A DNA stretch of 64,000 nucleotides from RGIG5057 sp964371585. GTDB lineage: Bacteria > Bacillota > Clostridia > TANB77 > CAG-465. Under the pieces are notes generated by a model. That model searched no databases. It was given only the letters and a program-made list of their open reading frames with translations, and was not told the DNA's origin. Location of the stretch: the NCBI GenBank assembly GCA_964371585.1, contig CAYJMD010000004.1:1-64000 (forward strand), read 5' to 3'. Below, one piece after another: positions 36,337-45,456 of this stretch. The translations under genes and the position numbers were made by a program. Within the stretch, counting starts at the first letter, position 1. Each line of letters opens with the position of its first letter.

Positions 36337-36815
36337 TAAACGTACAAATAATATCTATAGGAAAAGTAAAAGAAAAAAGTTTGAAAGATCTTATAGCTGA
36401 ATATACAAAAAGAATATCTAAATATGCAAAAATAGAAATAGTAGAACTTCCAGATGAAAAAATTGATGGTGCTAATTCTACTATAGAGCAAGAAAAAATA
36501 AAAGAAATTGAATGTGATAGAATTATTAAAAAAATTAATCCTAAATCATATGTCTTTTGTTTAGATTTGAAAGGTAAAACTTATACATCTGAAACATTAA
36601 GTCAAAAAATAGAGAACATTGCTACTTACACAAGTTCTTCTATAACATTTATAATCGGTGGAAGTTTAGGTTTAAATGATAAAATACGAACTTTAGCTGA
36701 TGAAAGTATTTCTTTTTCTACTCTAACATTTCCTCATCAACTAATAAAATTATTTCTTGTAGAACAAATATTTAGAGTATTCAAAATTCAAAATGGAGAA
36801 ACGTATCACCACTAA
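36333..36815 (+). CDS. rlmH: 23S rRNA pseudouridine-1915 N3-methyltransferase
   Basis: A 160-aa SPOUT methyltransferase (formerly YbeA/OrfX). The conserved SAM knot is FIIGGSLGLNDKIR with SFSTLTFPHQL, and the C-terminus FRVFKIQNGETYHH matches the usual YHx ending. This is the gene into which SCCmec inserts in staphylococci, near its 3' end. Here the stop codon itself is followed without a gap by copy G of the 18-bp motif (36814-36831). Translation is coupled to walJ. Confidence 0.94.
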   Translation: MINVQIISIGKVKEKSLKDLIAEYTKRISKYAKIEIVELPDEKIDGANSTIEQEKIKEIECDRIIKKINPKSYVFCLDLKGKTYTSETLSQKIENIATYTSSSITFIIGGSLGLNDKIRTLADESISFSTLTFPHQLIKLFLVEQIFRVFKIQNGETYHH

Positions 36816-36831
36816 GGTTAACTTTAGTAAA
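36814..36831 (+). repeat. Dispersed 18-bp motif, copy G (at the rlmH stop)
   Basis: AAGGTTAACTTTAGTAAA. Its first two bases belong to the TAA stop of rlmH. It continues with TTTGATT as copy F does. Confidence 0.85.
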
Positions 36832-36890
36832 TTTGATTAGAATACACTTTAAGATTGTAAATTAAAATTAAAATAAATGAATAAATATTA

Positions 36891-36925
36891 AAAAGAGGTG
36901 TAAACTAAAAAATTACATCTCTTTT
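36891..36925. terminator. Bidirectional terminator between rlmH and cysE
   Basis: AAAAGAGGTGTAA / TTACATCTCTTTT between convergent genes. Confidence 0.75.
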
Positions 36926-36938
36926 ATATAACTATCTA

Positions 36939-37445
36939 TTATTTTACTATTCCAACAGCTGTTACATCTTTTTCTACATTTCTTAAAATTATACTTCCTG
37001 CCCCTATTTTGACATTTTCTCCAATTATTACATTACCAAGTATTTTACTTCCTGCTCCAATAACAACATTATTTTTTATAGTTGGATGCCTTTTTTTACC
37101 TTCATCCTGTTTTTTACCTGTACCACCAAGTGTTACTTGATGATATATTGTAACATCATCACCTATAATTGTTGTTTGCCCAATTACAATTCCCATTCCA
37201 TGATCTATAAATAACCTCTTTCCTATTTTAGCTCCTGGATGAATTTCTATACCTGTTAAAAATCTTGAAAATTGTGATATTAATCTAGACAAAAAATACA
37301 TACTATTATTATACAAATAATGATTCAACCTATGTAACAAAACAGCATGTAAACCCGGATAGCAAAAAATTGCCATTAAACAGTTATTGCATGCTGGATC
37401 TTTCGTTTTAATATTTTTAATATCCTCTACTATATTTTTAAACAT
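36939..37445 (-). CDS. cysE: Serine O-acetyltransferase
   Basis: A 168-aa left-handed beta-helix acetyltransferase making O-acetylserine for cysteine synthesis. Catalytic His and neighbours lie in FIDHGMGIVIGQ and VTIYHQVTLGGTGK; hexapeptide repeats include VVIGAGSKILG and VKIGAGSIILRNV. The N-terminal helical domain is short, as in the EpsC/CysE group of Firmicutes. The C-terminus stops at AVGIVK, a few residues after the usual VVGIPA position, so it lacks the longer tail involved in feedback by cysteine or binding to CysK. It is monocistronic. Confidence 0.9.
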   Translation of the reverse strand: MFKNIVEDIKNIKTKDPACNNCLMAIFCYPGLHAVLLHRLNHYLYNNSMYFLSRLISQFSRFLTGIEIHPGAKIGKRLFIDHGMGIVIGQTTIIGDDVTIYHQVTLGGTGKKQDEGKKRHPTIKNNVVIGAGSKILGNVIIGENVKIGAGSIILRNVEKDVTAVGIVK

Positions 37446-37492
37446 AATGTATCCACCTAATATAGTATATGTTAATTAATGTTTTTTGTTAT

Positions 37493-38053
37493 TTATAGCC
37501 ACTCAATTATTTCTTCTAAATCTTTTCTTGGTCTCATTTTAGGTTCTTGATTTTTATACCCAATACTTATTGCGGATATTAATTTTAAATCTTCATGGTT
37601 AAATAGTTTTGCTATATCTCTGGCTACACAATATGTATCTGCAATCCATAATGAACCAAGACCTAAATCAGTTGCCCTTAAACAAATGTTTTGAATAGCT
37701 CCACCAATAGATAATGTATCACTTTCTTCCCAAATTTTATCATCTAGGCAGAAAGCTAAAATAAGTATTGGTGCCTCTTTAATTATATTAGCTGTAAATG
37801 CTATACTGCTCTTATATTCACCTGAATTATTTTCTAATACTTTATCATTTTTAACAGTATATTCAATCATCATATCTGCTACTTTATCTTTATTCTTCCC
37901 TTCTAAAACACTAAAAAGCCATGGCTGCCTATTTTTTGCAGATGGAGCCAGTCTTGCTGCCGCTAAAATATCTAGTATATGCTCTTTAGATACCTTCTCA
38001 TCTGTATATTTTCTTATACTTCTTCTTTGACTTATTGCATCTATCATTTCCAT
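37493..38053 (-). CDS. Nitroreductase family protein
   Basis: About 186 aa. FMN-binding nitroreductase signatures are ISQRRSIRKYTDEKVS at the N-terminus, ARLAPSAKNRQPWLF, and GGAIQNICLRATDLGLGSLWI. By family it is a homodimeric flavoprotein reducing nitro groups or quinones with NAD(P)H, and some members act in flavin metabolism; no substrate is evident. The ATG at 38053, preceded by AAAGGAG, is clearly the start; an in-frame ATG 26 codons upstream has no site. Confidence 0.9.
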   Translation of the reverse strand: MEMIDAISQRRSIRKYTDEKVSKEHILDILAAARLAPSAKNRQPWLFSVLEGKNKDKVADMMIEYTVKNDKVLENNSGEYKSSIAFTANIIKEAPILILAFCLDDKIWEESDTLSIGGAIQNICLRATDLGLGSLWIADTYCVARDIAKLFNHEDLKLISAISIGYKNQEPKMRPRKDLEEIIEWL

Positions 38054-38120
38054 AATTGTCTCCTTTATATATATTAATATATTATCATAAAAAAGATTAT
38101 TTGTACACATTAAACAAAAA

Positions 38121-38151
38121 AAAGAAAGCATAAATTTATTACACTTTCTTT
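38121..38151 (-). terminator. Terminator of the HAD-like gene
   Basis: AAAGAAAG / CTTTCTTT hairpin followed on the minus strand by a long T run. Confidence 0.7.
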
Positions 38152-38155
38152 AAAA

Positions 38156-38779
38156 TTATTTATATCTTGTTTTAATTCTAGAATTAAAGAAAACTTTAAA
38201 ACTCTTAAAATTAAGTAATCCATGGACAAATGGCGAACTACCTATATAGCAACTTGCTATATAAAGATCTTTTGCTATAGCTATATCATCCATATAATTA
38301 TTACCAACTAGATAATCAATTTGTTTTTCTTTATTAATCTCATCAATAACAGCATACCGCTCCTCCGCACTATTAACAAGCCTAAACTCATTTCCAGTTT
38401 TTTTCAAAGCAGTTTTTCCATATGGATTAGATGTAATAAAAATAAGATTATACTTACTTTTTATCTCGGCTAGTTCACTAGACCTTTCTACAATAATCTT
38501 TGTAAGTTCTAAATCATACTCAAATGCATATGATTTAATCATTTTTTTGTAATTTGCACCTGAAATCACAGAATAAAGTTTTAACCGCAATTTTAGTATA
38601 GTAGCCGAATTTGTAAATAAATCTAGTCCATTAAACATCCACAATACACTGTCAATACCTTTGATAATAGCACTGTTTTTAAATAATTTTTGGATTGTTG
38701 ATTTATCCCACTCTTTGAAATTGTCAAAAAACGTCCCATCAACATCCATTACAATTGTACCCTTCCAATCTGGAAACAT
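38156..38779 (-). CDS. HAD superfamily hydrolase, substrate unknown
   Basis: A 207-aa protein. Motif I is VMDVDGTFFDNF (nucleophile Asp and acid/base Asp), motif II is FITSNPYGK and motif IV is LVGNNYMDDIAIAKDL. Between them lies a helical cap of about 80 residues. It is not a member of a subfamily I can name. It ends with a basic tail (FNSRIKTRYK). It is downstream of prfB, with AAGGAGG before the ATG. Confidence 0.8.
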   Translation of the reverse strand: MFPDWKGTIVMDVDGTFFDNFKEWDKSTIQKLFKNSAIIKGIDSVLWMFNGLDLFTNSATILKLRLKLYSVISGANYKKMIKSYAFEYDLELTKIIVERSSELAEIKSKYNLIFITSNPYGKTALKKTGNEFRLVNSAEERYAVIDEINKEKQIDYLVGNNYMDDIAIAKDLYIASCYIGSSPFVHGLLNFKSFKVFFNSRIKTRYK

Positions 38780-38810
38780 AGTAACGCCTCCTTATAACAT
38801 TTATTTAGTA

Positions 38811-39923
38811 TTATATTATATCATGGCTTGCTGTCTTTTTCAAGTATTCATACATAAACTCATCTATACTTCCATCCATAACAGCATTTACATTACCTTT
38901 TTCATAACCAGTTCTATGATCTTTAACAAGTGTATACGGACAAAAAACATATGATCTAATTTGATTTCCAAATGAATTGTCTAAGGCATCACCTTTAATA
39001 TCACTTTGTTTCTTATCTCTTAATTTTTGTTCATATTCATATAATTTAGATCTAAGCATCTTCATAGCATTTTCTTTGTTTTGTAGTTGAGATCTTTCAG
39101 TTTGACATGTAACAACTATATTTGTAGGAATATGTTTTATTCTGATTGCAGAATCTGTTTTATTTACATGCTGACCTCCTGCGCCAGATGCTCTATAAGT
39201 GCCTATTTCTAAATCTTCAGATTTAATATCAATATTTATATCATCATCAATTTCTGGCATAACTTCAACAGCTGCAAAAGATGTATGTCTTCTTGAATTA
39301 CTATCAAACGGAGAAATTCTAACCAGTCTATGTACACCTTTTTCAGCTTTAAGGTATCCATAAGCATTACTACCTTTAACAAGTATAGTTACTGACTTTA
39401 TTCCTGCCTCATCTCCTATCTCCATATCTAACACTTCAATTTCATATTCACTTGAATTTGCCCATTTTGTATACATTCTATATAGCATTTCAGCCCAGTC
39501 TTGTGACTCTGTACCTCCAGCACCTGGATAAATAGTTACAATAGCATTATTTGAATCGTATTCTCCAGATAACAAAGCAGTTATCTCTAGTTTTTCTAAT
39601 CTTTCTTTAACAAAATTGATTATTTCTTTTGCTTCTTTAATAATTGTATTGTCATTTTCTTCCTCTAAAAGTTCAATATATGTAATTAAATCAGTTAACT
39701 TAGCTTCCAATTTTGTATATTTTAAAATGTCAGAAGTTAAAACTTTAATTTTACTTAAAACTTTACTTGAATTATCAGTATTGCCATAAAAATTAGGATC
39801 AATAGTTTCTTCTTCTAATTGTTTAAGTTTTTCTTGTTTCTCTTTTAGTTTCACAGCAATTATTAATTTATCATATTCTTCTTTAAGTATTTTATATTCT
39901 CTTATAATTTCATCAATTTCCAT
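38811..39923 (-). CDS. prfB: Peptide chain release factor 2
   Basis: A 370-aa RF2 that recognises UAA and UGA stops and triggers peptide release through the GGQ motif in ASGAGGQHVNKTDSAIRI. Other RF2 segments are GAGGTESQDWAEMLYRMY and RISPFDSNSRRHTSFA. The N-terminus is read in one continuous frame (MEIDEIIREYKIL, then KLIIAVKLKEKQEKL). I see no CTTTGAC slippery site, so the autoregulatory +1 frameshift found in most bacterial prfB genes is absent. It lies just after the RluA-family gene on the same strand. Confidence 0.95.
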   Translation of the reverse strand: MEIDEIIREYKILKEEYDKLIIAVKLKEKQEKLKQLEEETIDPNFYGNTDNSSKVLSKIKVLTSDILKYTKLEAKLTDLITYIELLEEENDNTIIKEAKEIINFVKERLEKLEITALLSGEYDSNNAIVTIYPGAGGTESQDWAEMLYRMYTKWANSSEYEIEVLDMEIGDEAGIKSVTILVKGSNAYGYLKAEKGVHRLVRISPFDSNSRRHTSFAAVEVMPEIDDDINIDIKSEDLEIGTYRASGAGGQHVNKTDSAIRIKHIPTNIVVTCQTERSQLQNKENAMKMLRSKLYEYEQKLRDKKQSDIKGDALDNSFGNQIRSYVFCPYTLVKDHRTGYEKGNVNAVMDGSIDEFMYEYLKKTASHDII

Positions 39924-39935
39924 TAATGTACCCCT

Positions 39936-40664
39936 TTATTTTAAATTTTGCCAAATGTCATCTATTTTATACAATTCATTTTGCTCTACTTCAGTAGGAA
40001 GCAGTTCAAATTCTAAATACTCATCTTTAGTTGGATGATAAAAAGATAGATATTTCGACCATAAAGCTAGATTTTGGCCAACTTTATTAACTTTTGTGCC
40101 ATATTTAACATCTCCATATAATGGAGCATTTATGCCAGCAAATTGAACTCTTATTTGATGATGTCTTCCTGTTTTTAAATCTACATCAACAGCCGTATAG
40201 TCTTTGTTTTTGTATTTGAAGTTTTTAAATGTTTTATACTCTAAAATAGCCTCTTTACAATATTTTTCATTTTTAGGATTTTTATTAACTATGCTGCTCA
40301 TGTTTAATTTTTCATTTTTTAAAAGATAGTTTATAAGTGTATCCTCACCACTTAATTTACCATTTACTATAGCAATGTATTTCTTTTTAAAATTTCTTTC
40401 TCTTATATATTTAGATAATCTAGAAGCGCCTTTACTTGTTCTTGCAAATACCATAAGTCCGCCAACCATTCTATCTAATCTATGTACAAGTCCTAAATAT
40501 ACTTCCCCAGGTTTATCATATTTATGTTTAATATATTCTTTCACAAGAGTTAGCATATCTAAATCTCCTGTTTTATCCGCTTGTGATGGTATTGATGCAG
40601 GCTTTACAACTACTATTATATGATTATCTTCATATATAACTTTTAAATTTTTATAACTTTCCAT
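39936..40664 (-). CDS. RluA family pseudouridine synthase
   Basis: A 242-aa enzyme isomerising uridine in rRNA or tRNA. The catalytic Asp is in LVHRLDRMVGGLMVFA and the second motif is LKTGRHHQIRVQFA; the N-terminal IIVVVKPASIPSQADKTGD is the usual opening strand. No S4 domain is present, so it resembles the short RluA/YqcB-like forms. It probably shares a transcript with prfB 12 bases downstream. AGGAG precedes the ATG. Confidence 0.9.
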   Translation of the reverse strand: MESYKNLKVIYEDNHIIVVVKPASIPSQADKTGDLDMLTLVKEYIKHKYDKPGEVYLGLVHRLDRMVGGLMVFARTSKGASRLSKYIRERNFKKKYIAIVNGKLSGEDTLINYLLKNEKLNMSSIVNKNPKNEKYCKEAILEYKTFKNFKYKNKDYTAVDVDLKTGRHHQIRVQFAGINAPLYGDVKYGTKVNKVGQNLALWSKYLSFYHPTKDEYLEFELLPTEVEQNELYKIDDIWQNLK

Positions 40665-40760
40665 TTTTTCTCCTATTTTAAACTTTATTTACTTTTCTTC
40701 TATAAATTATACCATACATATGCTAGTTATTCAATTGTTTAAAGTACTTAAACTCCATTA

Positions 40761-40789
40761 TTGATAATTACTACAAATTATGCTATAAT
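40761..40789 (+). promoter_or_regulatory. Sigma-A-like promoter of the gene at 40825
   Basis: TTGATA (40761-40766), 17 bp, TATAAT (40784-40789). Confidence 0.7.
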
Positions 40790-40824
40790 TAAGCTATATA
40801 AATTTATTTAAGGAGGAAATTAAT

Positions 40825-41217
40825 ATGGATTCTGAAACTAATACTATTTTTGGTTTTTCATTCGAATGTCCAAAAACAAACAGTAATTTTAATCTATTTA
40901 CAATAACATATGATGATGTAGAAAAAGAAATCCAAATAAAAGAAGATGTAATTTTTATTGAAAAAATAAGCTATTTCACTAAAAGTTTTATTAAACTTAA
41001 ATCAAGTAATAATGATGTGTATAATATACATAGAATCTATAAAGGTTTATCCTTTAGCCTTGATGTTGCAATCAAAATAGATATTGATAAGGTTATATAC
41101 TTATCTATTGATTTTGATTCTAAACATAAATATGAACTTTCAACAAATGTTCATAAAAAAAGAAAGATTACTTGGCTTACTGAAAACTTTGGAATTACAA
41201 ATATAACTACTCCCTAG
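40825..41217 (+). CDS. Hypothetical protein (130 aa)
   Basis: I do not recognise this protein. It has no signal peptide or membrane segment, is rich in beta-forming and Lys/Asp/Ile residues (FNLFTITYDDVEKEIQIKED, KIDIDKVIYLSIDFDS) and probably folds as a small beta-sandwich or barrel. AGGAGG lies 8 bases before the ATG, and it has its own promoter and a strong terminator, so it is a genuine monocistronic gene. Nothing in its neighbourhood (RluA enzyme and YgiQ, both on the other strand) suggests a function. Confidence 0.75.
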   Translation: MDSETNTIFGFSFECPKTNSNFNLFTITYDDVEKEIQIKEDVIFIEKISYFTKSFIKLKSSNNDVYNIHRIYKGLSFSLDVAIKIDIDKVIYLSIDFDSKHKYELSTNVHKKRKITWLTENFGITNITTP

Positions 41218-41244
41218 AAATTGATTTATTTCTAGAGAGTAGTT
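41205..41244. terminator. Bidirectional terminator
   Basis: AACTACTC-CCTAGAAAT / ATTTCTAGA-GAGTAGTT between the gene at 40825 and the YgiQ gene. The left arm overlaps the end of the 40825 gene. Confidence 0.8.
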
Positions 41245-41253
41245 ATATTAATA

Positions 41254-43167
41254 TTATTTTTTTATTTTCTTCTTATGAATATTTCTAATCATTTTTTTCT
41301 TTTTAGCAAATTTACCTTGTTTTTGTTTTTCATTTTCTTTTTGCATAGCTTTAAGTTTATGCACTTCTTCTTTTTTAGGCTTAATTAAACAATTAGAAGT
41401 AAATCCAATAAGATCCAATCTCTTAGCTTTAATAAGTGCCTCTTTAACAATATCATAATTTTCTTTTCTTCTATATTGTAATAGAGCTCTTTGCATTTTT
41501 TTCTCATAATCTGTTTTAGGAACATATATTTTTTCAAAAGTATATGGATCCATTTCAGTATAGTACATACAAGTAGAAATAGTTGCTGGTGTAGGATAGA
41601 AATCTTGAACTTGCTCAGGCATATAGTGAGCTTCATTTAAGTATTCTGCAACTTTAATAGCGCTAGACAGTGTAGCCCCTGGATGAGAAGATATTAAATA
41701 TGGTACTAAGTACTGATCTTTATTTACTCTTTTATTCATAGCTTCATACTTAACTTTAAACTTTTTGTATATATCAAAATTTGGTTTGCCCATTTTTTTA
41801 AGAACTACAGGTTCTGTATGTTCTGGAGCTACTTTAAGTTGCCCACTTATATGATGCTCACAAAGTTCTTTAAGGAAAGTATCATCATTATCAAGCATTA
41901 AGTAATCATATCTTATACCCGATCTTACAAATACTTTTTTTACCTTATCTAAAGCTCTTAATTTTCTAAGTAGATTTAAATAATCTTTATGGTCTATGAT
42001 TAAGTTTTTACATGGTGTTGGGAATAAACATTGTCTATCTTTACATACACCTAATTTTTCTTGTTTCTTACAAGCCATATGTCTAAAGTTAGCAGTAGGC
42101 CCTCCTACATCATGTATATATCCTTTAAAGTTTTTATTTTCTATTAATTTTTTAGCTTCTTCAATTATAGAATCATGACTTCTTACAGAAAGTTTTCTCC
42201 CTTGATGATAAGTAAGTGCGCAGTAATTACATGCCCCAAAACATCCTCTATTTGAAGTCAAACTAAACTCAACTTCTGTTATAGCTTCTACTCCACCTTG
42301 GCTTTCATATATAGGGTGATATGTTCTTTCAAAATCAAGTGCATATACTTTGTCCATTTCTTCTGTAGTAAGAGGTTTAGCTGGTGGATTTTGAATAATA
42401 TAGCTATCATTATTTTTTTGTATAATAATTTTTCCATATATATCATCTTGCTCTTTTAAAACATCCATATGAGCTTTAATATATACTTTTTTATCTTCTG
42501 ATACTTCTTTATATGAAGGAATTATCATAACATCTTTTTTAGTTAATAATTTATTTATTTTTTCTTCATCTTTTTCTACATAAAAAGTTCCTCTAACATC
42601 TTTTATTTTATTTAGTGGAATATTTTTATCTAGTCTTTTAATTATTTCATCAAAAGGTCTTTCTCCCATACCATATATGTACAAGTCTGCAAAAGAACTT
42701 TCAGCTATAGAAGGAATTACTTCATCTTTAAAATAATCATAATGAGCAAATTTTCTTAAAGAAACTTCAATGCTTCCTGCTATTATAAATGAATCTTCAA
42801 ATAATTCTTTTAGTTTTTTTGTATATACCTGTGTTGCTCTATCAGGTCTTAAACATTTACTTCCTTTAGGACTATATACGTCTTTAGATCTTTTTTTCTT
42901 TGCTACAGTGTAATTATTTACCATTGAATCAATTACACCTGAAGAAACTAAAAAGCCATATTTAGGAGTACCTAATACTTTATAATCCTCATCTGTTTGT
43001 GGCTGAGCAATTATACCTACTGTATAACCTTTAGATTCTACGTATCTGGAAATAATAGCATGTCCGAATGAAGGATGATCTACATAAGCTTCGCCTGTTA
43101 CCATTATGAAATCTAAAGTATCTATATTTCTTTCTTGTAAATCTTTTTTATTAATCGGTAAAAACAT
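41254..43167 (-). CDS. ygiQ: YgiQ family radical SAM protein
   Basis: A 637-aa protein. The radical SAM cluster motif is NRGCFGACNYCALTYHQGR (CxxxCxxC). Family segments include MVTGEAYVDHPSFG at the N-terminus, DVGGPTANFRHMAC and QVQDFYPTPATISTCMYYT. A second Cys-rich stretch (CKKQEKLGVCKDRQCLFP) may bind another cluster. The reaction of YgiQ proteins is not established. It ends in a very basic tail. It forms an operon with a second radical-SAM gene (DUF512) 3 bases upstream, which suggests a shared pathway. Confidence 0.92.
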   Translation of the reverse strand: MFLPINKKDLQERNIDTLDFIMVTGEAYVDHPSFGHAIISRYVESKGYTVGIIAQPQTDEDYKVLGTPKYGFLVSSGVIDSMVNNYTVAKKKRSKDVYSPKGSKCLRPDRATQVYTKKLKELFEDSFIIAGSIEVSLRKFAHYDYFKDEVIPSIAESSFADLYIYGMGERPFDEIIKRLDKNIPLNKIKDVRGTFYVEKDEEKINKLLTKKDVMIIPSYKEVSEDKKVYIKAHMDVLKEQDDIYGKIIIQKNNDSYIIQNPPAKPLTTEEMDKVYALDFERTYHPIYESQGGVEAITEVEFSLTSNRGCFGACNYCALTYHQGRKLSVRSHDSIIEEAKKLIENKNFKGYIHDVGGPTANFRHMACKKQEKLGVCKDRQCLFPTPCKNLIIDHKDYLNLLRKLRALDKVKKVFVRSGIRYDYLMLDNDDTFLKELCEHHISGQLKVAPEHTEPVVLKKMGKPNFDIYKKFKVKYEAMNKRVNKDQYLVPYLISSHPGATLSSAIKVAEYLNEAHYMPEQVQDFYPTPATISTCMYYTEMDPYTFEKIYVPKTDYEKKMQRALLQYRRKENYDIVKEALIKAKRLDLIGFTSNCLIKPKKEEVHKLKAMQKENEKQKQGKFAKKKKMIRNIHKKKIKK

Positions 43168-43170
43168 TAT

Positions 43171-44604
43171 TTACACCTCTTTTCTTTCTATTAGTTTTTT
43201 TATTTTAGTAGTGCTGTTACTATTTATTATACTTAATGTATCTATAAATGATATTGCAGTATTATCTGTCACAATAATATTTTTATGAGATAAAATAACA
43301 TCTTTAAGAGTTACATCATCTAAAAATATATCTTCATCTTCTTTTAAACATATATTTGGAATAATGATTATATCGTCTTTAAAAAGCTTATTTTCAGATT
43401 TAAGCTCTTCAATGTGATTTATTATATCTTGCCCAGTAATAAGTCCTGTGACAGTTATTTCCTCTCCAAAGAAAGTATTAGTTATTCCTTCTACTTTAAT
43501 ATTAAGATTATCACACAATTTTTCAGTTAATACTTCTGATTTTTTTGCAATAAATTCTTTTGTTATTTTACCTGTAAATATATGTACATTAATTTTATTA
43601 GTTGTTTTATTTTCAACCTGTTTCTTTTTTAATATTTTAGTTAAATGCTTATCAAATTCATAGTTAAAATCAGCAAGCATACCTATTCCATTTTCTATGT
43701 TTTCAAAATCACCATATTCAGTATAATTTGGAATATCCATATCTGCTTTTAAATAAAATTCATCAGCTAAATATACTACATTATCTTTATATTTCTTTTT
43801 AAATTTATCTTGATAAGATTTTACTATATTTATAGTATTAATACAATCTTCTTTAGTTAGTGGTTTAAGAGTTTCTAAATCATCTCTATGTTTAGTAAGG
43901 CCAACAGGAACTATTCCAATACATCTAATCATTGGAAAATATTTAGATAGATCTTTAATAGTTTTTTCTAAAATTTTACCATCATTAATACCTTTGCATA
44001 AAACAACTTGAGTATTCATATTAATTCCAGCATTATATAGTTTTTCTATGTATGTAAGTACTTTGCCTGCAAATCTATTATTTAACATTTTACATCTTAC
44101 ATCTACATCTGTAGCATGTACAGATATATTAATTGGAGATAATCTATATCTTATTATTCTATCTATATCATTATCTTTCATATTAGTCATAGTAATATAA
44201 TTACCGCTAAAAAACGATAATCTATAGTCATCATCTTTAAATATTAATGTATCTCTTACATCTTTAGGAAGTTGATTCATAAAACAGAAAATACAATTAT
44301 TGTGACAATTTTTAGCTTCATCAATAAGTTCAGATTCAAATTCTATTCCAAGTTCATCATCTTCATCTTTTTCTATCTCATAAATTTCAAGTTCATTTTC
44401 TAGATTTAAAACTTCAAGTTCTACATATTCATCAGATATTAAAAACTTATAATCTAAAATATCAATTATATCTTGTTCATTAATTTTTAATAATTTAAAT
44501 CCTGGCTTTATACCGATTTCATCTGCAATAGAATCTTTTTTAACTATTTTAATTACATTATTTATACTTGTATTAGTATTATGTTTCTTTTCATATCCTG
44601 CCAC
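43171..44604 (-). CDS. DUF512 family radical SAM protein with PDZ-like N-terminus
   Basis: A 477-aa protein. The N-terminal IADEIGIKPGFKLLKINEQD is PDZ-like. The radical SAM motif is KNCHNNCIFCFMNQ, followed by RLSFFSGNYITMTN. The C-terminal DUF512 region has ADEFYLKADMDIPNYTEYGD, then NIENGIGMLADF, and the final VTDNTAISFI. The family is widespread in Clostridia with no proven reaction; a role in metal or cluster maturation has been suggested for some relatives. The start is GTG behind GGGGG. It is followed by ygiQ. Confidence 0.9.
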   Translation of the reverse strand: MAGYEKKHNTNTSINNVIKIVKKDSIADEIGIKPGFKLLKINEQDIIDILDYKFLISDEYVELEVLNLENELEIYEIEKDEDDELGIEFESELIDEAKNCHNNCIFCFMNQLPKDVRDTLIFKDDDYRLSFFSGNYITMTNMKDNDIDRIIRYRLSPINISVHATDVDVRCKMLNNRFAGKVLTYIEKLYNAGINMNTQVVLCKGINDGKILEKTIKDLSKYFPMIRCIGIVPVGLTKHRDDLETLKPLTKEDCINTINIVKSYQDKFKKKYKDNVVYLADEFYLKADMDIPNYTEYGDFENIENGIGMLADFNYEFDKHLTKILKKKQVENKTTNKINVHIFTGKITKEFIAKKSEVLTEKLCDNLNIKVEGITNTFFGEEITVTGLITGQDIINHIEELKSENKLFKDDIIIIPNICLKEDEDIFLDDVTLKDVILSHKNIIVTDNTAISFIDTLSIINSNSTTKIKKLIERKEV

Positions 44605-44630
44605 TTATATCCCCCTTCCACTAAAAAAAG

Positions 44631-44657
44631 AAAACTCCACTGCCTAAGTGAAGTTTT
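44631..44657 (-). terminator. Terminator of rpmF
   Basis: AAAACTTCACT / AGTGGAGTTTT on the minus strand followed by CTTTTTTT, 7 bases after the rpmF stop. Confidence 0.8.
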
Positions 44658-44664
44658 GAATGAT

Positions 44665-44856
44665 TTATTTTGTTTCTGCAGATTTAATTTCCACTACTTG
44701 TTTTTTATCATAATATCCACAAGCTGGACAAGCTACGTGTGATAAAACTGGTTCTCCACAATTAGAACATTTAGATAAGTTCTTAGCTTCTATTTTCCAG
44801 TTTGCACGTCTTAAATGTGTTCTTTCTTTAGACCATCTTCTTTTTGGTTGTGCCAT
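44665..44856 (-). CDS. rpmF: 50S ribosomal protein L32
   Basis: A 63-aa ribosomal protein. MAQPKRRWSKERTHLRRANW is the classic L32 opening, and the zinc ribbon CSNCG...CPACG is intact, so it is the zinc-binding form. A GGGGG site precedes the ATG, and a near-consensus promoter lies at 44924-44952. The DUF177 (YceD) gene that usually precedes rpmF in Firmicutes is not present here. Confidence 0.97.
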   Translation of the reverse strand: MAQPKRRWSKERTHLRRANWKIEAKNLSKCSNCGEPVLSHVACPACGYYDKKQVVEIKSAETK

Positions 44857-44923
44857 CTTAAAATTCCCCCTTTTTGGTAAAAAATATATGCATATACTTT
44901 TTTAATTTATTTGTTACTCATAT

Positions 44924-44952
44924 ATTATATACTAAATATTAAATAAAGTCAA
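44924..44952 (-). promoter_or_regulatory. Sigma-A-like promoter of rpmF
   Basis: Minus strand TTGACT (44947-44952), 17 bp, TATAAT (44924-44929). Confidence 0.8.
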
Positions 44953-45086
44953 TATTTTAAGATGAAATTTATACATAATATTTATTAAATAAACATAAAA
45001 ATGTAAAAAAATGCTATTTCTAATCGTATACCTCATATATATTTCTTTTTATTTAACTTATGTGATATAATAAATTTGGTGATAAT

Positions 45087-45368
45087 ATGGAATTGATACA
45101 TTATTTTTTAATATATATAGCAGTAGTAAATTTAATAGGTTTTTGCATTATGGGATATGATAAATATTTAGCTATTAAAGGTAGATATAGGATATCTGAA
45201 TATACACTTTTTATGACTGCATTTTTAGGAGGAGCTTTAGGATCATATTTAGGAATGTTTAAATTTAGACATAAAACAAAACATGCCTCTTTTCTAATCT
45301 TAATGCCTATTTTAATAATTATAAATATATTTTGTATATACTACATTATATCCAATTTTATAATTTAA
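45087..45368 (+). CDS. DUF1294 family membrane protein
   Basis: A 93-aa protein with three membrane helices. The family pattern is clear: NLIGFCIMGYDKYLAIKGRYRISE, then FLGGALGSYLGMFKFRHKTKH, then a final helix. The conserved DK, RISE, GG..G and HKT residues are all present. Its function is unknown; in other proteins the domain is sometimes fused to a cold-shock domain. It is a single gene with GGTGAT before the ATG and a shared terminator with the convergent gene at 45457. Confidence 0.85.
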   Translation: MELIHYFLIYIAVVNLIGFCIMGYDKYLAIKGRYRISEYTLFMTAFLGGALGSYLGMFKFRHKTKHASFLILMPILIIINIFCIYYIISNFII

Positions 45369-45418
45369 ATACAGTACAATATTATTAAATAACAAATAAT
45401 AAAGTTAAAAATAAAAAT

Positions 45419-45452
45419 AAACTAAGTTATACAATATTATATAACTTAGTTT
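45419..45452. terminator. Bidirectional terminator
   Basis: AAACTAAGTTAT / ATAACTTAGTTT followed by T runs in both directions. Confidence 0.8.
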
Positions 45453-45456
45453 TTTA

